Below, piece after piece: positions 1 through 9,326 of a stretch of DNA of 64,000 nt. Position 1 is the first letter of the stretch. Each line of letters starts with the position of its first letter. The notes beneath the pieces were generated by a model that did not search any database, was not told where the DNA came from, and saw only the letters and a list, made by a program, of their open reading frames with translations. The translations under genes were made by a program, and so were the position numbers. Source of the DNA: Hassallia byssoidea VB512170 (GTDB lineage Bacteria > Cyanobacteriota > Cyanobacteriia > Cyanobacteriales > Nostocaceae); NCBI RefSeq assembly GCF_000817785.2, contig NZ_JTCM02000001.1, positions 1 through 64,000 on the forward strand, in the 5' to 3' direction.

Positions 1-27
1 ATAGACACTCATTGACAGCCTTGTTTA

Positions 28-219
28 CTAGATCCTCGATCCCCCACGACATTTTCGGATGAAGGCTGTCCATTTTTGTCCAGGTTCAGCCCAAGGGTTT
101 ATCAGTTGATGATACGTTTCCAAGTCTAATAGTACACCAACTCGCTGACCATGTTCATTAGTGACGTACTGCACTGATTCCAACATAATTGACTTTGGTA
201 ATCTGCTTGGGCTAATCAT
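28..219 (-). CDS. Small antitoxin-like protein, probably C-terminally truncated
   Basis: A 63-codon frame. The part from the second methionine (VQYVTNEHGQRVGVLLDLE) resembles the short N-terminal strand-helix of Phd/YefM-type antitoxins found beside cyanobacterial PIN or RelE toxins. The C-terminal tail is basic and unlike that family, which suggests a frameshift or truncation close to the window edge. No toxin partner is visible because the window starts here. Family membership is inferred from pattern only. Confidence 0.4.
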   Translation of the reverse strand: MISPSRLPKSIMLESVQYVTNEHGQRVGVLLDLETYHQLINPWAEPGQKWTAFIRKCRGGSRI

Positions 220-424
220 AGCCTATCAGAACGCTGCAAGTTGGAAAAAAGTATAAAATCAAATAAGTATATTTTTTGTAACCACAATACTGGTAGTATT
301 AATATCTTCGCCAGAAGCGCGTAAATGATAATTTGATTTAGCAACACTCAAAAATCCTGGGGGTTGCATTGATTGCTTGTGAAGATGAGAATAAGTAGAC
401 AAAGCACACGACGGGGAAACTAAC

Positions 425-1852
425 GTGAGTCAGGGATTTGATTACGATTTAGTAATTATAGGCGCGGGTGTAGGCGGACATGGCGCTGCCCTACACGCCG
501 TTAGCTGCGGTCTGAAAACAGCGATTATTGAAGCAGCCGATATGGGGGGAACCTGTGTCAACCGGGGTTGCATTCCGTCTAAAGCGCTGTTGGCGGCTTC
601 TGGACGTGTGCGAGAGTTAAGAGATGCCCACCACCTGAAATCGCTGGGTATTCAAGTCGGCAATGTGGATTTCGATCGCCAAGCGATCGCCAATCACGCC
701 GACAATCTCGTATCCAAAATCCAAGGTGATTTAACCAACAGCCTCAAACGCCTAAAAGTTGATATCATCCGGGGTTGGGGAAAATTAGCCGGAAGCCAAA
801 AAGTCAGTGTTACTACAGAAGATGGTGAAAAAACCATCACAGCTAAAGACATCATACTTTCACCCGGCTCGATTCCCTTCGTACCTCCAGGTATTGAGGT
901 AGACGGCAAAACTGTCTTTACCAGCGACCAAGGCGTAAAGTTAGAATCTTTACCAGATTGGATAGCAATTATTGGCAGTGGCTATATCGGCTTAGAATTT
1001 TCTGATATATACTCAGCTTTGGGCAGTGAAATCACTATGATTGAAGCCCTCGACCAGTTGATGCCAGGATTTGACCGCGACATCGCCAAACTTGCAGAAA
1101 GGGTGCTAATTATTCCCCGCGACATTGAAACCAAAGTGGGGATATACGCCAAAAAAGTCATTCCCGGTTCACCTGTGGTAATTGAGTTAGCAGATTTCAA
1201 AACCAAAGAAGATGTAGATGTCATTGAAGTGGATGCTTGTCTAGTTGCCACGGGACGCATCCCCGCTACACAAAATCTTGGTTTAGAGTCTGTGGGTGTG
1301 GAATTAGATCGGCGCAACTTTATCCCCGTCAACGACAGCATGGCTGTATTGTCAGCAGGTGAAGTAGTGCCGCATTTGTGGGCAATTGGCGATGCTAACG
1401 GCAAAATGATGTTAGCACACGCAGCTTCGGCTCAAGGTATCATAGCGGTAGATAATATCTGTGGCAAACACCGTGAAGTTGACTATCGCAGTATACCGGC
1501 GGCAGCATTCACCCACCCAGAAATCAGCTATGTGGGAATGACGGAAACAGCAGCCAAAGATTTAGGTAAAGAATCCGGTTTTGAAGTGGGAACAGCGCGG
1601 ACTTACTTTAAAGGTAATTCCAAAGCTCTAGCAGAAGGTGAAGCGGATGGTATAGCAAAAGTGGTGTATCGTCAAGACACAGGCGAAGTTTTGGGCGTTC
1701 ACATTTTCGGAATGCACGCTAGTGACTTAATCCACGAAGCGTCAGCAGCGATCGCCAATCGCCAATCTGTCCAAACCCTCGCTCATTTAGTTCACGCACA
1801 CCCCACACTTTCCGAAGTGCTGGATGAAGCTTATAAACGAGCAGTCAGTTAG
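425..1852 (+). CDS. lpdA: Dihydrolipoyl dehydrogenase
   Basis: E3 flavoprotein that reoxidises the dihydrolipoyl groups of 2-oxoacid dehydrogenase complexes (and of the glycine cleavage system) with NAD+. The 475-residue protein has an N-terminal FAD dinucleotide fold (GAGVGG from residue 13), the redox-active disulfide in GGTCVNRGC (Cys44 and Cys49), a second GxGxxG fold for NAD (GSGYIG), and the C-terminal dimer-interface His-x4-Glu pair (His459, Glu464). Length is normal for the family. The start is GTG, eight bases after a GGGGAAAC stretch. trpC follows in the same direction after 151 bp of repeats. Identification is secure. Confidence 0.95.
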   Translation: MSQGFDYDLVIIGAGVGGHGAALHAVSCGLKTAIIEAADMGGTCVNRGCIPSKALLAASGRVRELRDAHHLKSLGIQVGNVDFDRQAIANHADNLVSKIQGDLTNSLKRLKVDIIRGWGKLAGSQKVSVTTEDGEKTITAKDIILSPGSIPFVPPGIEVDGKTVFTSDQGVKLESLPDWIAIIGSGYIGLEFSDIYSALGSEITMIEALDQLMPGFDRDIAKLAERVLIIPRDIETKVGIYAKKVIPGSPVVIELADFKTKEDVDVIEVDACLVATGRIPATQNLGLESVGVELDRRNFIPVNDSMAVLSAGEVVPHLWAIGDANGKMMLAHAASAQGIIAVDNICGKHREVDYRSIPAAAFTHPEISYVGMTETAAKDLGKESGFEVGTARTYFKGNSKALAEGEADGIAKVVYRQDTGEVLGVHIFGMHASDLIHEASAAIANRQSVQTLAHLVHAHPTLSEVLDEAYKRAVS

Positions 1853-2003
1853 GGAGTGGGGAGTAGGGAGTGGGGAGTAGGGGGGATGGGGAGAAAGAAG
1901 AATTATTCTCCTTGTCTCCCAAGTCTGCCTTGTCTGCCTTGTCTCCCCACTCCCCATTCCCCATTCCCCACTCCCCACTCCCCATTCCCCACTCCCCTCC
2001 ATT
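1853..2003. repeat. Inverted GGGGAGT/ACTCCCC heptamer repeats
   Basis: The lpdA-trpC spacer consists of GGGGAGT-like heptamers, then a GGAGACAAG-type stretch, then ACTCCCC/ATTCCCC heptamers, so the whole spacer is roughly self-complementary. The same heptamer is found inside mutS (51.6 kb). It belongs to the STRR class known from Calothrix and Nostoc. The open frames crossing it are artefacts of the repeat. Confidence 0.85.
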
Positions 2004-2894
2004 ATGCAAATCCGTCGCCTTCATCCTAATCGAGCTATTGATGTATCTGTAGTCCGCTATCAAGCCGCTATTCCTGATGCGGCACCTAACAACATTTTGG
2101 AGGAAATTGTCTGGCAGAAAGAAATAGAAGTTGAACAAATGCGCGAAAAGTTGCCTTTGCGGGAATTGCAGCATCAAGCCCTCAATGCACCCCCAACCCG
2201 CGATTTTATCGCCGCTTTGCGACAAGGTAAGACAAAGCCAGCGTTAATTGCGGAAGTTAAAAAAGCTTCTCCCAGCAAAGGAGTTTTCAGAGAAGATTTT
2301 GACGCAGTAGCGATCGCCCAACAATATCAGCGAGGTGGTGCCAGTTGTCTTTCTGTGTTAACGGATGTAAAGTTCTTTCAAGGCAGCTTTGATAACTTAG
2401 CCAAAATTCGCGGCACCGTAGACTTGCCTTTACTGTGTAAGGATTTTATCATCTATCCTTACCAGATGTTTTTAGCGCGTGTTAAAGGTGCTGATGCGGT
2501 CTTGTTAATTGCCGCTATACTTAGCGATCAAGATTTGCAATACTTTATCAAAATTGCTAAATCCCTGAAAATGGCAGCTTTAATTGAAGTCCACACTTTA
2601 GCCGAACTTGACCGCGTGTTAGCTTTAGATGATGTATCCTTAATAGGAATTAATAATCGCAACTTAGAAAATTTCTCTGTTGACTTACAAACTACTTGTC
2701 AACTGCTAACAGCAAGAGGTAGCCAATTGCAAGAACGGAATATTTTAGTTGTCAGCGAGTCAGGATTACATAACCCAGAGGATCTAAATTTAGTGGCGTC
2801 ATCTGGTGCATCTGCTGTACTAATAGGAGAATCTTTGGTAAAACAAGCAGATATAGAATTAGCGATCGCTCAATTATTTCCCAAGCTTTTGTAA
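2004..2894 (+). CDS. trpC: Indole-3-glycerol-phosphate synthase
   Basis: Catalyses ring closure of carboxyphenylamino-deoxyribulose phosphate to indole-3-glycerol phosphate in tryptophan synthesis. The 296-residue TIM barrel shows [12 protein letters not shown] near residue 82 with catalytic Glu and Lys, LLCKDFI with the second catalytic Lys, GINNRNL, SESGL, and the phosphate-binding end [10 protein letters not shown]. The roughly 35-residue N-terminal extension (MQIRR...) is usual in cyanobacterial TrpC, which supports the ATG at 2004 lying directly after the repeat block. trpB lies separately at 20.6-21.8 kb, so the trp genes are dispersed as is common in cyanobacteria. Confidence 0.95.
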   Translation: MQIRRLHPNRAIDVSVVRYQAAIPDAAPNNILEEIVWQKEIEVEQMREKLPLRELQHQALNAPPTRDFIAALRQGKTKPALIAEVKKASPSKGVFREDFDAVAIAQQYQRGGASCLSVLTDVKFFQGSFDNLAKIRGTVDLPLLCKDFIIYPYQMFLARVKGADAVLLIAAILSDQDLQYFIKIAKSLKMAALIEVHTLAELDRVLALDDVSLIGINNRNLENFSVDLQTTCQLLTARGSQLQERNILVVSESGLHNPEDLNLVASSGASAVLIGESLVKQADIELAIAQLFPKLL

Positions 2895-3124
2895 AAGAAA
2901 AATTACATGAGGAAATGCACACAAAGGGCGATTCGTCAATGGGTAAGTAGAGGGCGATACCTGCGGCACGCGGGTACGCGATCGCGTCTTTCTTTGCAAA
3001 ATCTTCATCACCTACAAAATCTCGGCTTTAACCAAATACTTCTTCGCTATGTAAAAATTCATTTTTCGAGTCAAAAATCTTAGACTAATAGAAAATTCCA
3101 AATATTAAATATTAGATTAACTTT

Positions 3125-3376
3125 ATGGAGCAAATTCCTCTGCCTTCACCTATCCACTACGAACTGATACTGCAACTTTTAGAAAGACAAACAATGTCAG
3201 CAGTCAGTCAAAACCCAGAACTACGGCATCAGGTGAATCAGCTAATTATTACACTCCGTAAAGCTGCGGCACAACAAAAACACCTAGAAGAAATTTGCCA
3301 GTTTTCCTCTAAAGAAGTTGACCACCGCTGGTCAATCAATCATCAGAATTCTCAGAAAGTTGTCGTTCCTGATTGA
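3125..3376 (+). CDS. Conserved small cyanobacterial protein (DUF5340-like)
   Basis: An 83-residue soluble protein with a helical core (HYELILQLLERQT, then HQVNQLIITLRKAAAQQKHLEE) and a polar tail. It recalls the small cyanobacterial DUF5340 family, but this is recognition from memory and not certain. It is followed at 3456 by a strong intrinsic terminator, which supports a genuine monocistronic gene. Function unknown. Confidence 0.65.
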   Translation: MEQIPLPSPIHYELILQLLERQTMSAVSQNPELRHQVNQLIITLRKAAAQQKHLEEICQFSSKEVDHRWSINHQNSQKVVVPD

Positions 3377-3455
3377 TTAAAATTAAGCAGTAAAGAGTTA
3401 AGCGTCAATATGTCCTTCTTAAATTCAAAAATTTGTACTTATAACTAAATCAAGA

Positions 3456-3486
3456 GAGCGAGTTGAATCATCCAACTCGCTCTTTT
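3456..3486 (+). terminator. Intrinsic terminator after the 83-residue gene
   Basis: A perfect 10-bp stem GAGCGAGTTG/CAACTCGCTC (3456-3465 with 3473-3482) with a 7-base loop, followed directly by TTTT. It lies 80 bp after the stop codon of the upstream gene. It may also work weakly in the other direction for the convergent gene at 3598. Confidence 0.8.
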
Positions 3487-3597
3487 AATTTATATGTAAA
3501 TGAGTAGAAAACCGTGCAGCTAATTTCCCTATCTATCAGCCTTTGCAAAAGGCTTTGATGTGGCATAAGTCGATTCTCCTGAATAAACTACTCATAA

Positions 3598-3789
3598 TTA
3601 TGCCGTCTCCAGCCAATCATAAATTTGTTCTAACTGTTCGAGAGTAATTAATCCATATTGCCAAAGAATCATTGGCAAAGGACCTGGGTCTTGTTCTCGG
3701 TGACGAAGAGCAACCGCTAGCGAAGCCGTAGAAATTGCTAAATCATCTTGTAAAAAACGAATAAGTCGAGGATATGTTGATGGTGTCAT
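3598..3789 (-). CDS. DUF2949 family protein
   Basis: A 63-residue protein of the cyanobacteria-restricted DUF2949 family, recognised by a helical N terminus (LIRFLQDDLAIS), the central HREQDPGPLPMILWQYGL and the tail LEQLEQIYDWLE. Length is that of the full family. A GGAGGTGAG-like ribosome site lies just upstream on the minus strand (about 3797-3806). No function is known. Its high conservation in the phylum suggests a housekeeping role. Confidence 0.8.
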   Translation of the reverse strand: MTPSTYPRLIRFLQDDLAISTASLAVALRHREQDPGPLPMILWQYGLITLEQLEQIYDWLETA

Positions 3790-4316
3790 TTGTATCTCAC
3801 CTCCCTATCGTAAAGTGTATTGTCATACATAAATTCAAGATTTTCTGTAGCCTATAAGCAGTATTTCATCTGTGACTGTGTTGTTAACTAATTAACACCC
3901 CAACACAGTTAATGACGGTGTTCCTCTCACAAAGCCTTCTGTTAAAAGGATTCGGTAAATATAAAATAAGAGCGCTTCTTGTCTACTTAATTTTCAAGTA
4001 GCGCTTAGATTCAGATGAAATTTATTTAATCATTTTTACTATAGTGCTTTAATTGATTACACCTGTAGTAAGAAAGATTCCATAGTTATACTCTCTTATT
4101 AACGACTATTTATACGTACGCCAAAAGGAATATTTTTTGCCATCAAATGTTAAAATTGCTATTTTGTCCTGGAAATAGCTTGGTTTTGTAATGATTAGCA
4201 TGTTTATAAAATATTAGGTCAAAAGTAATTTTTTTACTAGACCATGTAATGCTTTTTTTACTAAAACTTCAACATTGATATTTTTCCCGCTAGCGTAATT
4301 AGGCTTACTGAAACCT
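3790..4316. other. AT-rich intergenic region without recognisable genes
   Basis: About 530 bp of AT-rich sequence between two genes read leftwards. A short imperfect inverted segment around AGCGCTT (about 3970-4005) is the only structure noted. No coding frame, RNA gene or known repeat was recognised. It may hold the 3' UTR of the DUF192 gene and the promoter of the DUF2949 gene. Confidence 0.5.
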
Positions 4317-4847
4317 CTATCTCCGGGAAGAACCGGGGTTGAGGAATTCAATTTTAACACGATCGCTCACTTTTAAACTTAATTCAGCGGCACGTCCAGA
4401 ACGCAGTTCAATTACCGTGTCGATTGGTGTTTGAGGACCATAACTAGGACAAGGATCGGCAGTACAGGGAGGTACATTAGCTGCAATATATTGCACTACC
4501 CCCTGACGTAGAAAAATCATATCTAACGGTATAAGAGTATTCTTCATCCAAAAACTGACTGGTTGCGCGGAACGAAACTGAAACAGCATTCCCCTGTCCC
4601 TTGGCAAAACCTTGCGATACATCAACCCAATTTCTTGTTCTTTTGGTGTCCGCGCTACCTCCAAATTAATTTTTGTGCCATTAGGAACAATGGCAACACC
4701 AGAAATCGGTAGTGTTTGACCAGAAGGCGCTGAGGCTGATAATTGAGAATCGAACTTTGTGCTGGGGGGTTTAGCTGGTGTTGGTTCAGAACAGCCGAAC
4801 AGCGCAACACTTAGGAGCATTGGTAGCAAAATTAGCCAACGAATCAT
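4317..4847 (-). CDS. DUF192 family lipoprotein
   Basis: A 176-residue exported protein. A short signal sequence ends in the lipobox LFGC (Cys19), predicting lipid anchoring. The DUF192 domain follows from about residue 58: NLEVARTPKEQEIGLMYR, RDRGMLFQF, VSFWMKNTLIPLDMIFL and VIELRSG. DUF192 is a small beta-barrel domain of unknown function, common as a single-domain lipoprotein. A proline/serine-rich linker separates the anchor from the domain. Immediately upstream lies a repeat-rich stretch. Confidence 0.85.
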   Translation of the reverse strand: MIRWLILLPMLLSVALFGCSEPTPAKPPSTKFDSQLSASAPSGQTLPISGVAIVPNGTKINLEVARTPKEQEIGLMYRKVLPRDRGMLFQFRSAQPVSFWMKNTLIPLDMIFLRQGVVQYIAANVPPCTADPCPSYGPQTPIDTVIELRSGRAAELSLKVSDRVKIEFLNPGSSRR

Positions 4848-4852
4848 AGAAT

Positions 4853-5457
4853 TTTAATTGGTTGGAGCGTTGATGGTTGTTGGTTGGAGCGTTGATGGTT
4901 GGAGCGTTGATGGTTGGAGCGTTGTTAGTGGGCATAGGTTTGGCTGTGCGGTCTTGGTGTCGGACCTGCGTGGAGCATCTGCCGTCATTGGGCATTGGGA
5001 ATTGGTAATGGGTAATGGGAATCTGAAGATGGGAAAAGGGGAGGCAGTGCGTTGCGTATTTTCCACTCGTCACGTTTTCGCTCTTAAGCTTCCACTCCAT
5101 AGCTGCCGCGTGAAAGTTGTAGCACCTGCAAGCTGATTGGGAAAAGGAAAAGAATTATTACCAATGCCCCATGCCCCATGACGGCAGATGCGCGTCTGCC
5201 GGGGAACCCTTGCGGCAACAGCGAGTGGGGGGAACCACGGCAGGTGCTACAACAGGACTCCACCCCCCTTCGGGTTCGCCACTACGAATAGACGGTACAG
5301 GCAACCGCGCTCGTGGACTCACCGCAACGCACTGCCGGACCTTGGCGGAGCGCCTCTCCCAAAGGGAGAAGACCGCGCTGCCGATGCCTACGCACAGCCA
5401 AACCTATGCCGAATTCCCACTATCCACCATCCACGCTCCCACGCTCCTGCCAACTAT
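4853..5457. repeat. Mosaic of interspersed repeats
   Basis: A 600-bp mosaic. First come tandem copies of GTTGGAGCGTTGATG (about 4860-4925), then a block with ATCTGCCGTCATTGGGCATT and a purine-rich GGAAAAGGGGAGGCAGTGCG, a GCTGCCGCGTGAAAGTTGTAG segment that recurs inverted in the element at 26.8 kb, and a second ATGACGGCAGATGCG block ending near 5457. The same blocks recur near 6.45, 9.2, 20.5 and 26.8 kb and inside nifJ at 29.8 kb. Open frames here are repeat artefacts. Confidence 0.8.
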
Positions 5458-6177
5458 TTACGATTCCCGTAACACGTATCCTACACCGCGCACCGTTTGA
5501 ATCAGGCGCTTTTGACCTTCTTCTTCGATTTTTAGACGGAGGTAGCGAATATACACTTCGATGACATTAGATTCGCCCATAAAGTCGTAACCCCAAACAT
5601 TTTCGAGAATTTGTTCGCGGGTTAATACTTCACGGGGATGTTCCATTAGATACTTTAAGAGTTCAAATTCTTTCATTGTCAAGTCAATAGCCCGCCCGTT
5701 GTGTATAGCGCGACGAGTTGCTATATCTAAAATCAAATCTCCAAAACGTAACTGTTCTGTGGTATCAACATCTGGTTTTAAATAAAGGCGAATCAACTTT
5801 AAAAAGTCTTCTGAACGATAAGGCTTGAGAAAGTAATCATCGGCTCCGGCTTCTAGACAAGCAACACGGTCATCGATTGTATCGCGTGCCATTAACACTA
5901 GCACGGACGATCGCATTCCGGCATTTCTCAGATTTTTGCACAAAGAGAGTCCAGATTCTCCGGTGAGCATTCGGTCTACAACTATTAAAGCAGGTTGGCG
6001 ATCGCGGCAGTATTGAAAACCAAGGAACGCATCATGTGCCACAATTGGTTCGTAGCCAGCTTCCTGCAAATCGCAAGTCAGTTGATTTGCTAGATTCTCG
6101 TCGCTTTCAATCACCAAAACACAATCTTTGTGAGCAAGCGTCATATTAATGCGTGGAGTAATGATATTGAAATTCAA
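5458..6177 (-). CDS. OmpR-family response regulator with atypical receiver
   Basis: A 239-residue two-domain regulator with a receiver at residues 17-135 and a winged-helix DNA-binding domain at about 140-237 (LTMKEFELLKYLMEHP, VLTREQILENVWGY, VRGVGYVL). The phosphoacceptor Asp68 and Lys118 are present. The acidic pocket reads E24-S25-D26, so its second acidic position is serine, and the conserved Thr/Ser that senses phosphorylation is Met96. Signalling may therefore be weak or phosphorylation-independent. Met12 (coordinate 6144) is a plausible alternative start, because the first 11 residues precede the domain. No kinase gene is adjacent. Confidence 0.9.
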   Translation of the reverse strand: MNFNIITPRINMTLAHKDCVLVIESDENLANQLTCDLQEAGYEPIVAHDAFLGFQYCRDRQPALIVVDRMLTGESGLSLCKNLRNAGMRSSVLVLMARDTIDDRVACLEAGADDYFLKPYRSEDFLKLIRLYLKPDVDTTEQLRFGDLILDIATRRAIHNGRAIDLTMKEFELLKYLMEHPREVLTREQILENVWGYDFMGESNVIEVYIRYLRLKIEEEGQKRLIQTVRGVGYVLRES

Positions 6178-6548
6178 TCTTCTGTGCTGTCAAACGTCTG
6201 TACATCAGGTCAAAGTGCAATTTACGTGTTTTTGATGATAGAGCAATTCTAGTTGGGCACTTTGTCTACCATGTTAAACGCACGTTCAAGTATCGGCGAT
6301 TAAACTCGCAGATGCAACAATTTTAATAACTTATTCAAAATTACAGGGGAATGGGCATGGGGCAATTGTTTAATGGGCAATGGGCAATTGTTTAATGGGC
6401 AATGGGCAATTGTTTAATGGGAGATTTTTTCCATGCCCTATGCCCTATGCCCTATGACGGCAGGTGCTCCACGCAGGTGATCCCCAAGACCGCACTGCCT
6501 CCCCCATGCCCTATGCCCCATGCCCAATTCCCAATTCCCAATTCCCAA
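6178..6548. repeat. Intergenic STRR and interspersed repeat block
   Basis: After about 160 bp of unremarkable sequence that probably contains the promoter of the regulator gene, there are three tandem copies of a unit built on ATGGGCAATTGTTTA (about 6355-6420), a CCCTATG heptamer run, the ATGACGGCAGGTGCTCCACG module and AATTCCC heptamers up to the nadK stop codon. Confidence 0.75.
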
Positions 6549-7472
6549 TTAAGGCAATTCTACCGAGGTTGGTTTGGCGATGTGTGGTAGACCCCAACCT
6601 AATTTTTCTCGTAAAATGCGGAAAAACTCTGGTGGTTGCAAGCGAATAAATCGGGCAGTATATTGCGATCGCTCTAAATATACCCGATCTTGTGGCAGAA
6701 CATAGCACCCTCCGTTACCATCCACCACCATCACTAGGCGAGGAATATTTACTGGGTAAATGTTTACTGGCTCACTATCAGGAAACACCAACGCCCTAGA
6801 AGCGAGAGAATGAGGGCAAATCGGCACTAATTGCAATACAGGTACTCCTGGAGTTACCACCGGTCCACCTGCACTCAACGAATAAGCTGTAGATCCCGTT
6901 GGTGTAGAAATAATCACACCATCTGCGGCAATATCTACTGGCGCATGACCTCCTATGACAATTTCAAAATGGCACATCGAGGTTAGCGGTTCTCGATGCA
7001 GCACCATTTCATTCAAGCAGAGGGCTTCCCACAATACCGACTCTCCCCGAAACACCTTGACGGTAAGCATTACGCGCTCTTCAATTTCATACTCACCCGC
7101 CATCAACTGTTCTATTGCTTGGGGCAATTGGTTGAGGTAAACTTCCGTCAAAAACCCCATATGACCAGTATTCACCGCTAGCAATGGAATGCCACAGGGG
7201 GCAACTTGGCGAGAGGCTGCCAAAACAGTCCCATCTCCCCCTAACACCACGACAAACTTCATTTCTGAGTCAAAACCAGGGGGTGTCAGACCCTCAATTG
7301 GCGTGTGGCATACAGGACTCTCTGGGGTAGAGTAGCCCAGCATACCACCGATACCCGCTGTGACGGAAACATCCCAACCGACTGCGGTTAGTTTGTCTTG
7401 CAGTTCGATAGCAACGCGACTCGCTATCGGTTTAACGTCGTTGTAAATAATGCCTGCTTTCGGCACATTCAA
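6549..7472 (-). CDS. nadK: NAD(+) kinase
   Basis: Phosphorylates NAD+ to NADP+, the source of the NADP used by photosynthesis and anabolism. The 307-residue protein has the signature GGDGT (residues 78-82), NTGHMGFL, the NEMVLHR motif and the glycine-rich [15 protein letters not shown]. Like other cyanobacterial NAD kinases of the longer group it has an insertion between the first strand and GGDGT. It lies upstream of the response-regulator gene in the same direction with a repeat-filled gap of about 370 bp, so co-transcription is uncertain. Confidence 0.93.
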   Translation of the reverse strand: MNVPKAGIIYNDVKPIASRVAIELQDKLTAVGWDVSVTAGIGGMLGYSTPESPVCHTPIEGLTPPGFDSEMKFVVVLGGDGTVLAASRQVAPCGIPLLAVNTGHMGFLTEVYLNQLPQAIEQLMAGEYEIEERVMLTVKVFRGESVLWEALCLNEMVLHREPLTSMCHFEIVIGGHAPVDIAADGVIISTPTGSTAYSLSAGGPVVTPGVPVLQLVPICPHSLASRALVFPDSEPVNIYPVNIPRLVMVVDGNGGCYVLPQDRVYLERSQYTARFIRLQPPEFFRILREKLGWGLPHIAKPTSVELP

Positions 7473-7529
7473 ATATCCAACTTGCTTGCGATGCTCTATA
7501 TTATGTTAATCGTGACACATTTTGGACAA

Positions 7530-7695
7530 TGTGGGAATTGGGAATTGGGCATAGGGCATGGGGCATTGGGAATTGGGAATTGGGAATTGGGAATTGGGCA
7601 CGCTCGCATGGGGCAGTCAAAAAATCAAGATAATTACTTTTGACTCCTGAGTGTTGACTTTTGACCCTTGACTGTTGACTTTTGACTTTTGACAC
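7530..7695. repeat. AATTGGG and TTTTGACT heptamer-type repeats
   Basis: The nadK-ycf39 spacer holds tandem GGAATTG/GGGCATA heptamers, followed by four or five copies of a TTGACTTTTGAC-like unit. Both are typical STRR units. Nothing coding is supported. Confidence 0.75.
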
Positions 7696-7699
7696 TTAA

Positions 7700-8686
7700 C
7701 TAATTTGAAGTCTTTTTAAAGGGGCTTCTTTTTTCCTTCTTCTTTTTGGCTTTAGTTTTTTCGTAGTCTATTTCTTTAAGTTTTTTCATAATTCGGCTGA
7801 AGTACTCTTGCAGGTAGCTTTCCAAGGTGGTGGTTTCTTGTTGGTCTAACCCAAAAACTTTGTATACTTCATCCATTGAGGCATTTAGCGGTTTACCACT
7901 TGCCAATACTTCTGTAAACGCTAGTCTGTCAGCAACGTTCCATCCCCACTGAAAGAACCGCGTTATGCTCCGCACTCCTCGCAATAAGTTTAATGGCATC
8001 CGGGTTATTTTGGCTTCTTTTTCAGATAAGCGTTCGCACAAGCTAATAATTTCCTGAGCACTCCAAGCGCGAGTACCCACCACCGGAAAAGCTTGCTTTT
8101 GCGTTTCTGGAACGCTCAAAGCGCGGATAGCAAACTTAGCAATGTCCTGAGTGTCCATGTAAGCGATGGGGGAAGATTCACCTGTCACCCAAACTGGTTG
8201 TCCTTCCAAAATCGGAATTCCATATTGACCGATTAACCCTTGCATAAAGCCAGCCAGCCGCAAAATAGTATAATTCAAGCCGGACTCTGCCAAAAAGAGC
8301 TCTGTACAGCGCTTAATTTCCATCAACGGTACTTCTGGATATTTATCGGCATTGAGAATGGAAAAGAAGATAAAACGTTCTACACCCGCAGCTTGAGCCG
8401 CTTGAATTAATGCTACCTTGCCATCCCAGTCTACTTGTTTAATACTCAGTGAGTCGGTAGGACGAGATGTAGAAGCATCAATGACTGCGGTTACACCTTC
8501 AAGTGCGGCTGTGAGGCTTTGGGGATAACACAAGTCTCCTGGTACGAGTTCTGCGCCCCATTCTTTAAGAAATGCAGCTTTTTTGGCACTCCGGACAAGA
8601 CAGCGTACCTTATAGCCCTCATCGATAGCACGACGAGCCACTTGTCTTCCCAAGGTGCCAGTGGCACCGACGATTAATAATGTCAT
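7700..8686 (-). CDS. ycf39: Ycf39, NmrA-like photosystem II assembly factor
   Basis: An atypical short-chain dehydrogenase of the NmrA group, 328 residues, with the N-terminal dinucleotide-binding motif GATGTLGRQ (residues 7-15) and conserved Ycf39 blocks (RCLVRSAKKAAFLKEWGAEL, FFSILNADKYPEVPLM, YMDTQDIAKFA). In cyanobacteria Ycf39 works with high-light-inducible proteins and chlorophyll synthase in early photosystem II reaction-centre assembly at the thylakoid; this is family knowledge. The C terminus is lysine-rich (KAKKKKEKRSPFKK). petM lies just upstream in the same direction. Confidence 0.92.
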   Translation of the reverse strand: MTLLIVGATGTLGRQVARRAIDEGYKVRCLVRSAKKAAFLKEWGAELVPGDLCYPQSLTAALEGVTAVIDASTSRPTDSLSIKQVDWDGKVALIQAAQAAGVERFIFFSILNADKYPEVPLMEIKRCTELFLAESGLNYTILRLAGFMQGLIGQYGIPILEGQPVWVTGESSPIAYMDTQDIAKFAIRALSVPETQKQAFPVVGTRAWSAQEIISLCERLSEKEAKITRMPLNLLRGVRSITRFFQWGWNVADRLAFTEVLASGKPLNASMDEVYKVFGLDQQETTTLESYLQEYFSRIMKKLKEIDYEKTKAKKKKEKRSPFKKTSN

Positions 8687-8839
8687 GGGGCTTTGTAAAA
8701 AATCTTAAAGTTTTATTAATAGAATCTTATCAGACTCGCATATGCAAACAAAAGTTTACAATATTTTTAACAAACTGATCTGGTGGGAGAGACTTTTTTT
8801 TGTCGCCTCTCCCTTGTCAGTAGCGGTTCGGTAGAATAA

Positions 8840-8944
8840 TTATTCTGGTTCTGCGCCCTGAATCTTCAGCAACAATACACCCAAACCCCAGCCTATGAAG
8901 ATTAAAGCGACGGGTAATAGCGCTGCTGCCACAATTTCGGTCAT
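8840..8944 (-). CDS. petM: Cytochrome b6f complex subunit VII
   Basis: A 34-codon gene starting ATG at 8944 and ending TAA at 8840. The peptide begins [14 protein letters not shown], has one transmembrane helix with the typical [14 protein letters not shown] segment, and ends AEPE. This matches PetM, a single-span small subunit at the periphery of the cytochrome b6f dimer in thylakoids. It is short enough to be missed by gene callers with a length cut-off. ycf39 follows 153 bp downstream; the spacer contains a GGGAGAG/CTCTCCC hairpin without a clear U-run. Confidence 0.9.
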   Translation of the reverse strand: MTEIVAAALLPVALIFIGWGLGVLLLKIQGAEPE

Positions 8945-9326
8945 TGGTCTAATTCTCCTCTACGAATGGTTAATTTATATAAACTCAGTCTACCAGAAGG
9001 GCTGGGCGACGGGTGTGGGGACAAGGGGACTGGGGGACTGGGGGGACAAGGGGACAAGGGAGACAAGGAGGACAAGGGGAGGACACTTCTGTGCGGGGGT
9101 GGAGGAGCTCAGAACGTGTCCGTGGACAAGGGGAGCCAGTGCGTTGCGCGGGTTTCCCGCGTTGAAGCATCTGGCGTGGACAAGAAAGAATTTATCCGAT
9201 TCTCAATGCCCAATGACGGCAGGTGCTTCAAGCCGGGAAACCCGTCCAACGCACTGCCTCCCCAATGCCCTATGCCCCATGCCCACCTAATATTATTCCC
9301 GCTTTTTTAGTAGGATTTTAAATCAT
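8945..9326. repeat. Nonamer GGGGACAAG repeats and interspersed module
   Basis: Upstream of petM there are about 50 bp of ordinary sequence. Then come GGGGACAAG/GGAGACAAG nonamers (9005-9080), a module containing GGAGCCAGTGCGTTGCGCGG and the inverted ATGACGGCAGGTGCTTCA block, then CCCTATGC heptamers. The nonamer is the same family as the in-frame repeats of nifJ and rimM. Confidence 0.8.

Noticed and set aside
4858-5564. Several overlapping open frames of 80-110 codons
   Set aside because: All run through interspersed repeats and their peptides consist of repeat translations.
8784-8815. GGGAGAG/CTCTCCC inverted repeat between petM and ycf39 as a terminator
   Set aside because: The T-run lies in the loop rather than after the stem on the transcribed strand, so it does not fit an intrinsic terminator.
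8895-9310. Two overlapping open frames of 114-131 codons upstream of pdxA
   Set aside because: They cross GGGGACAAG nonamers and the dispersed module, and one is antisense to petM; no homology.
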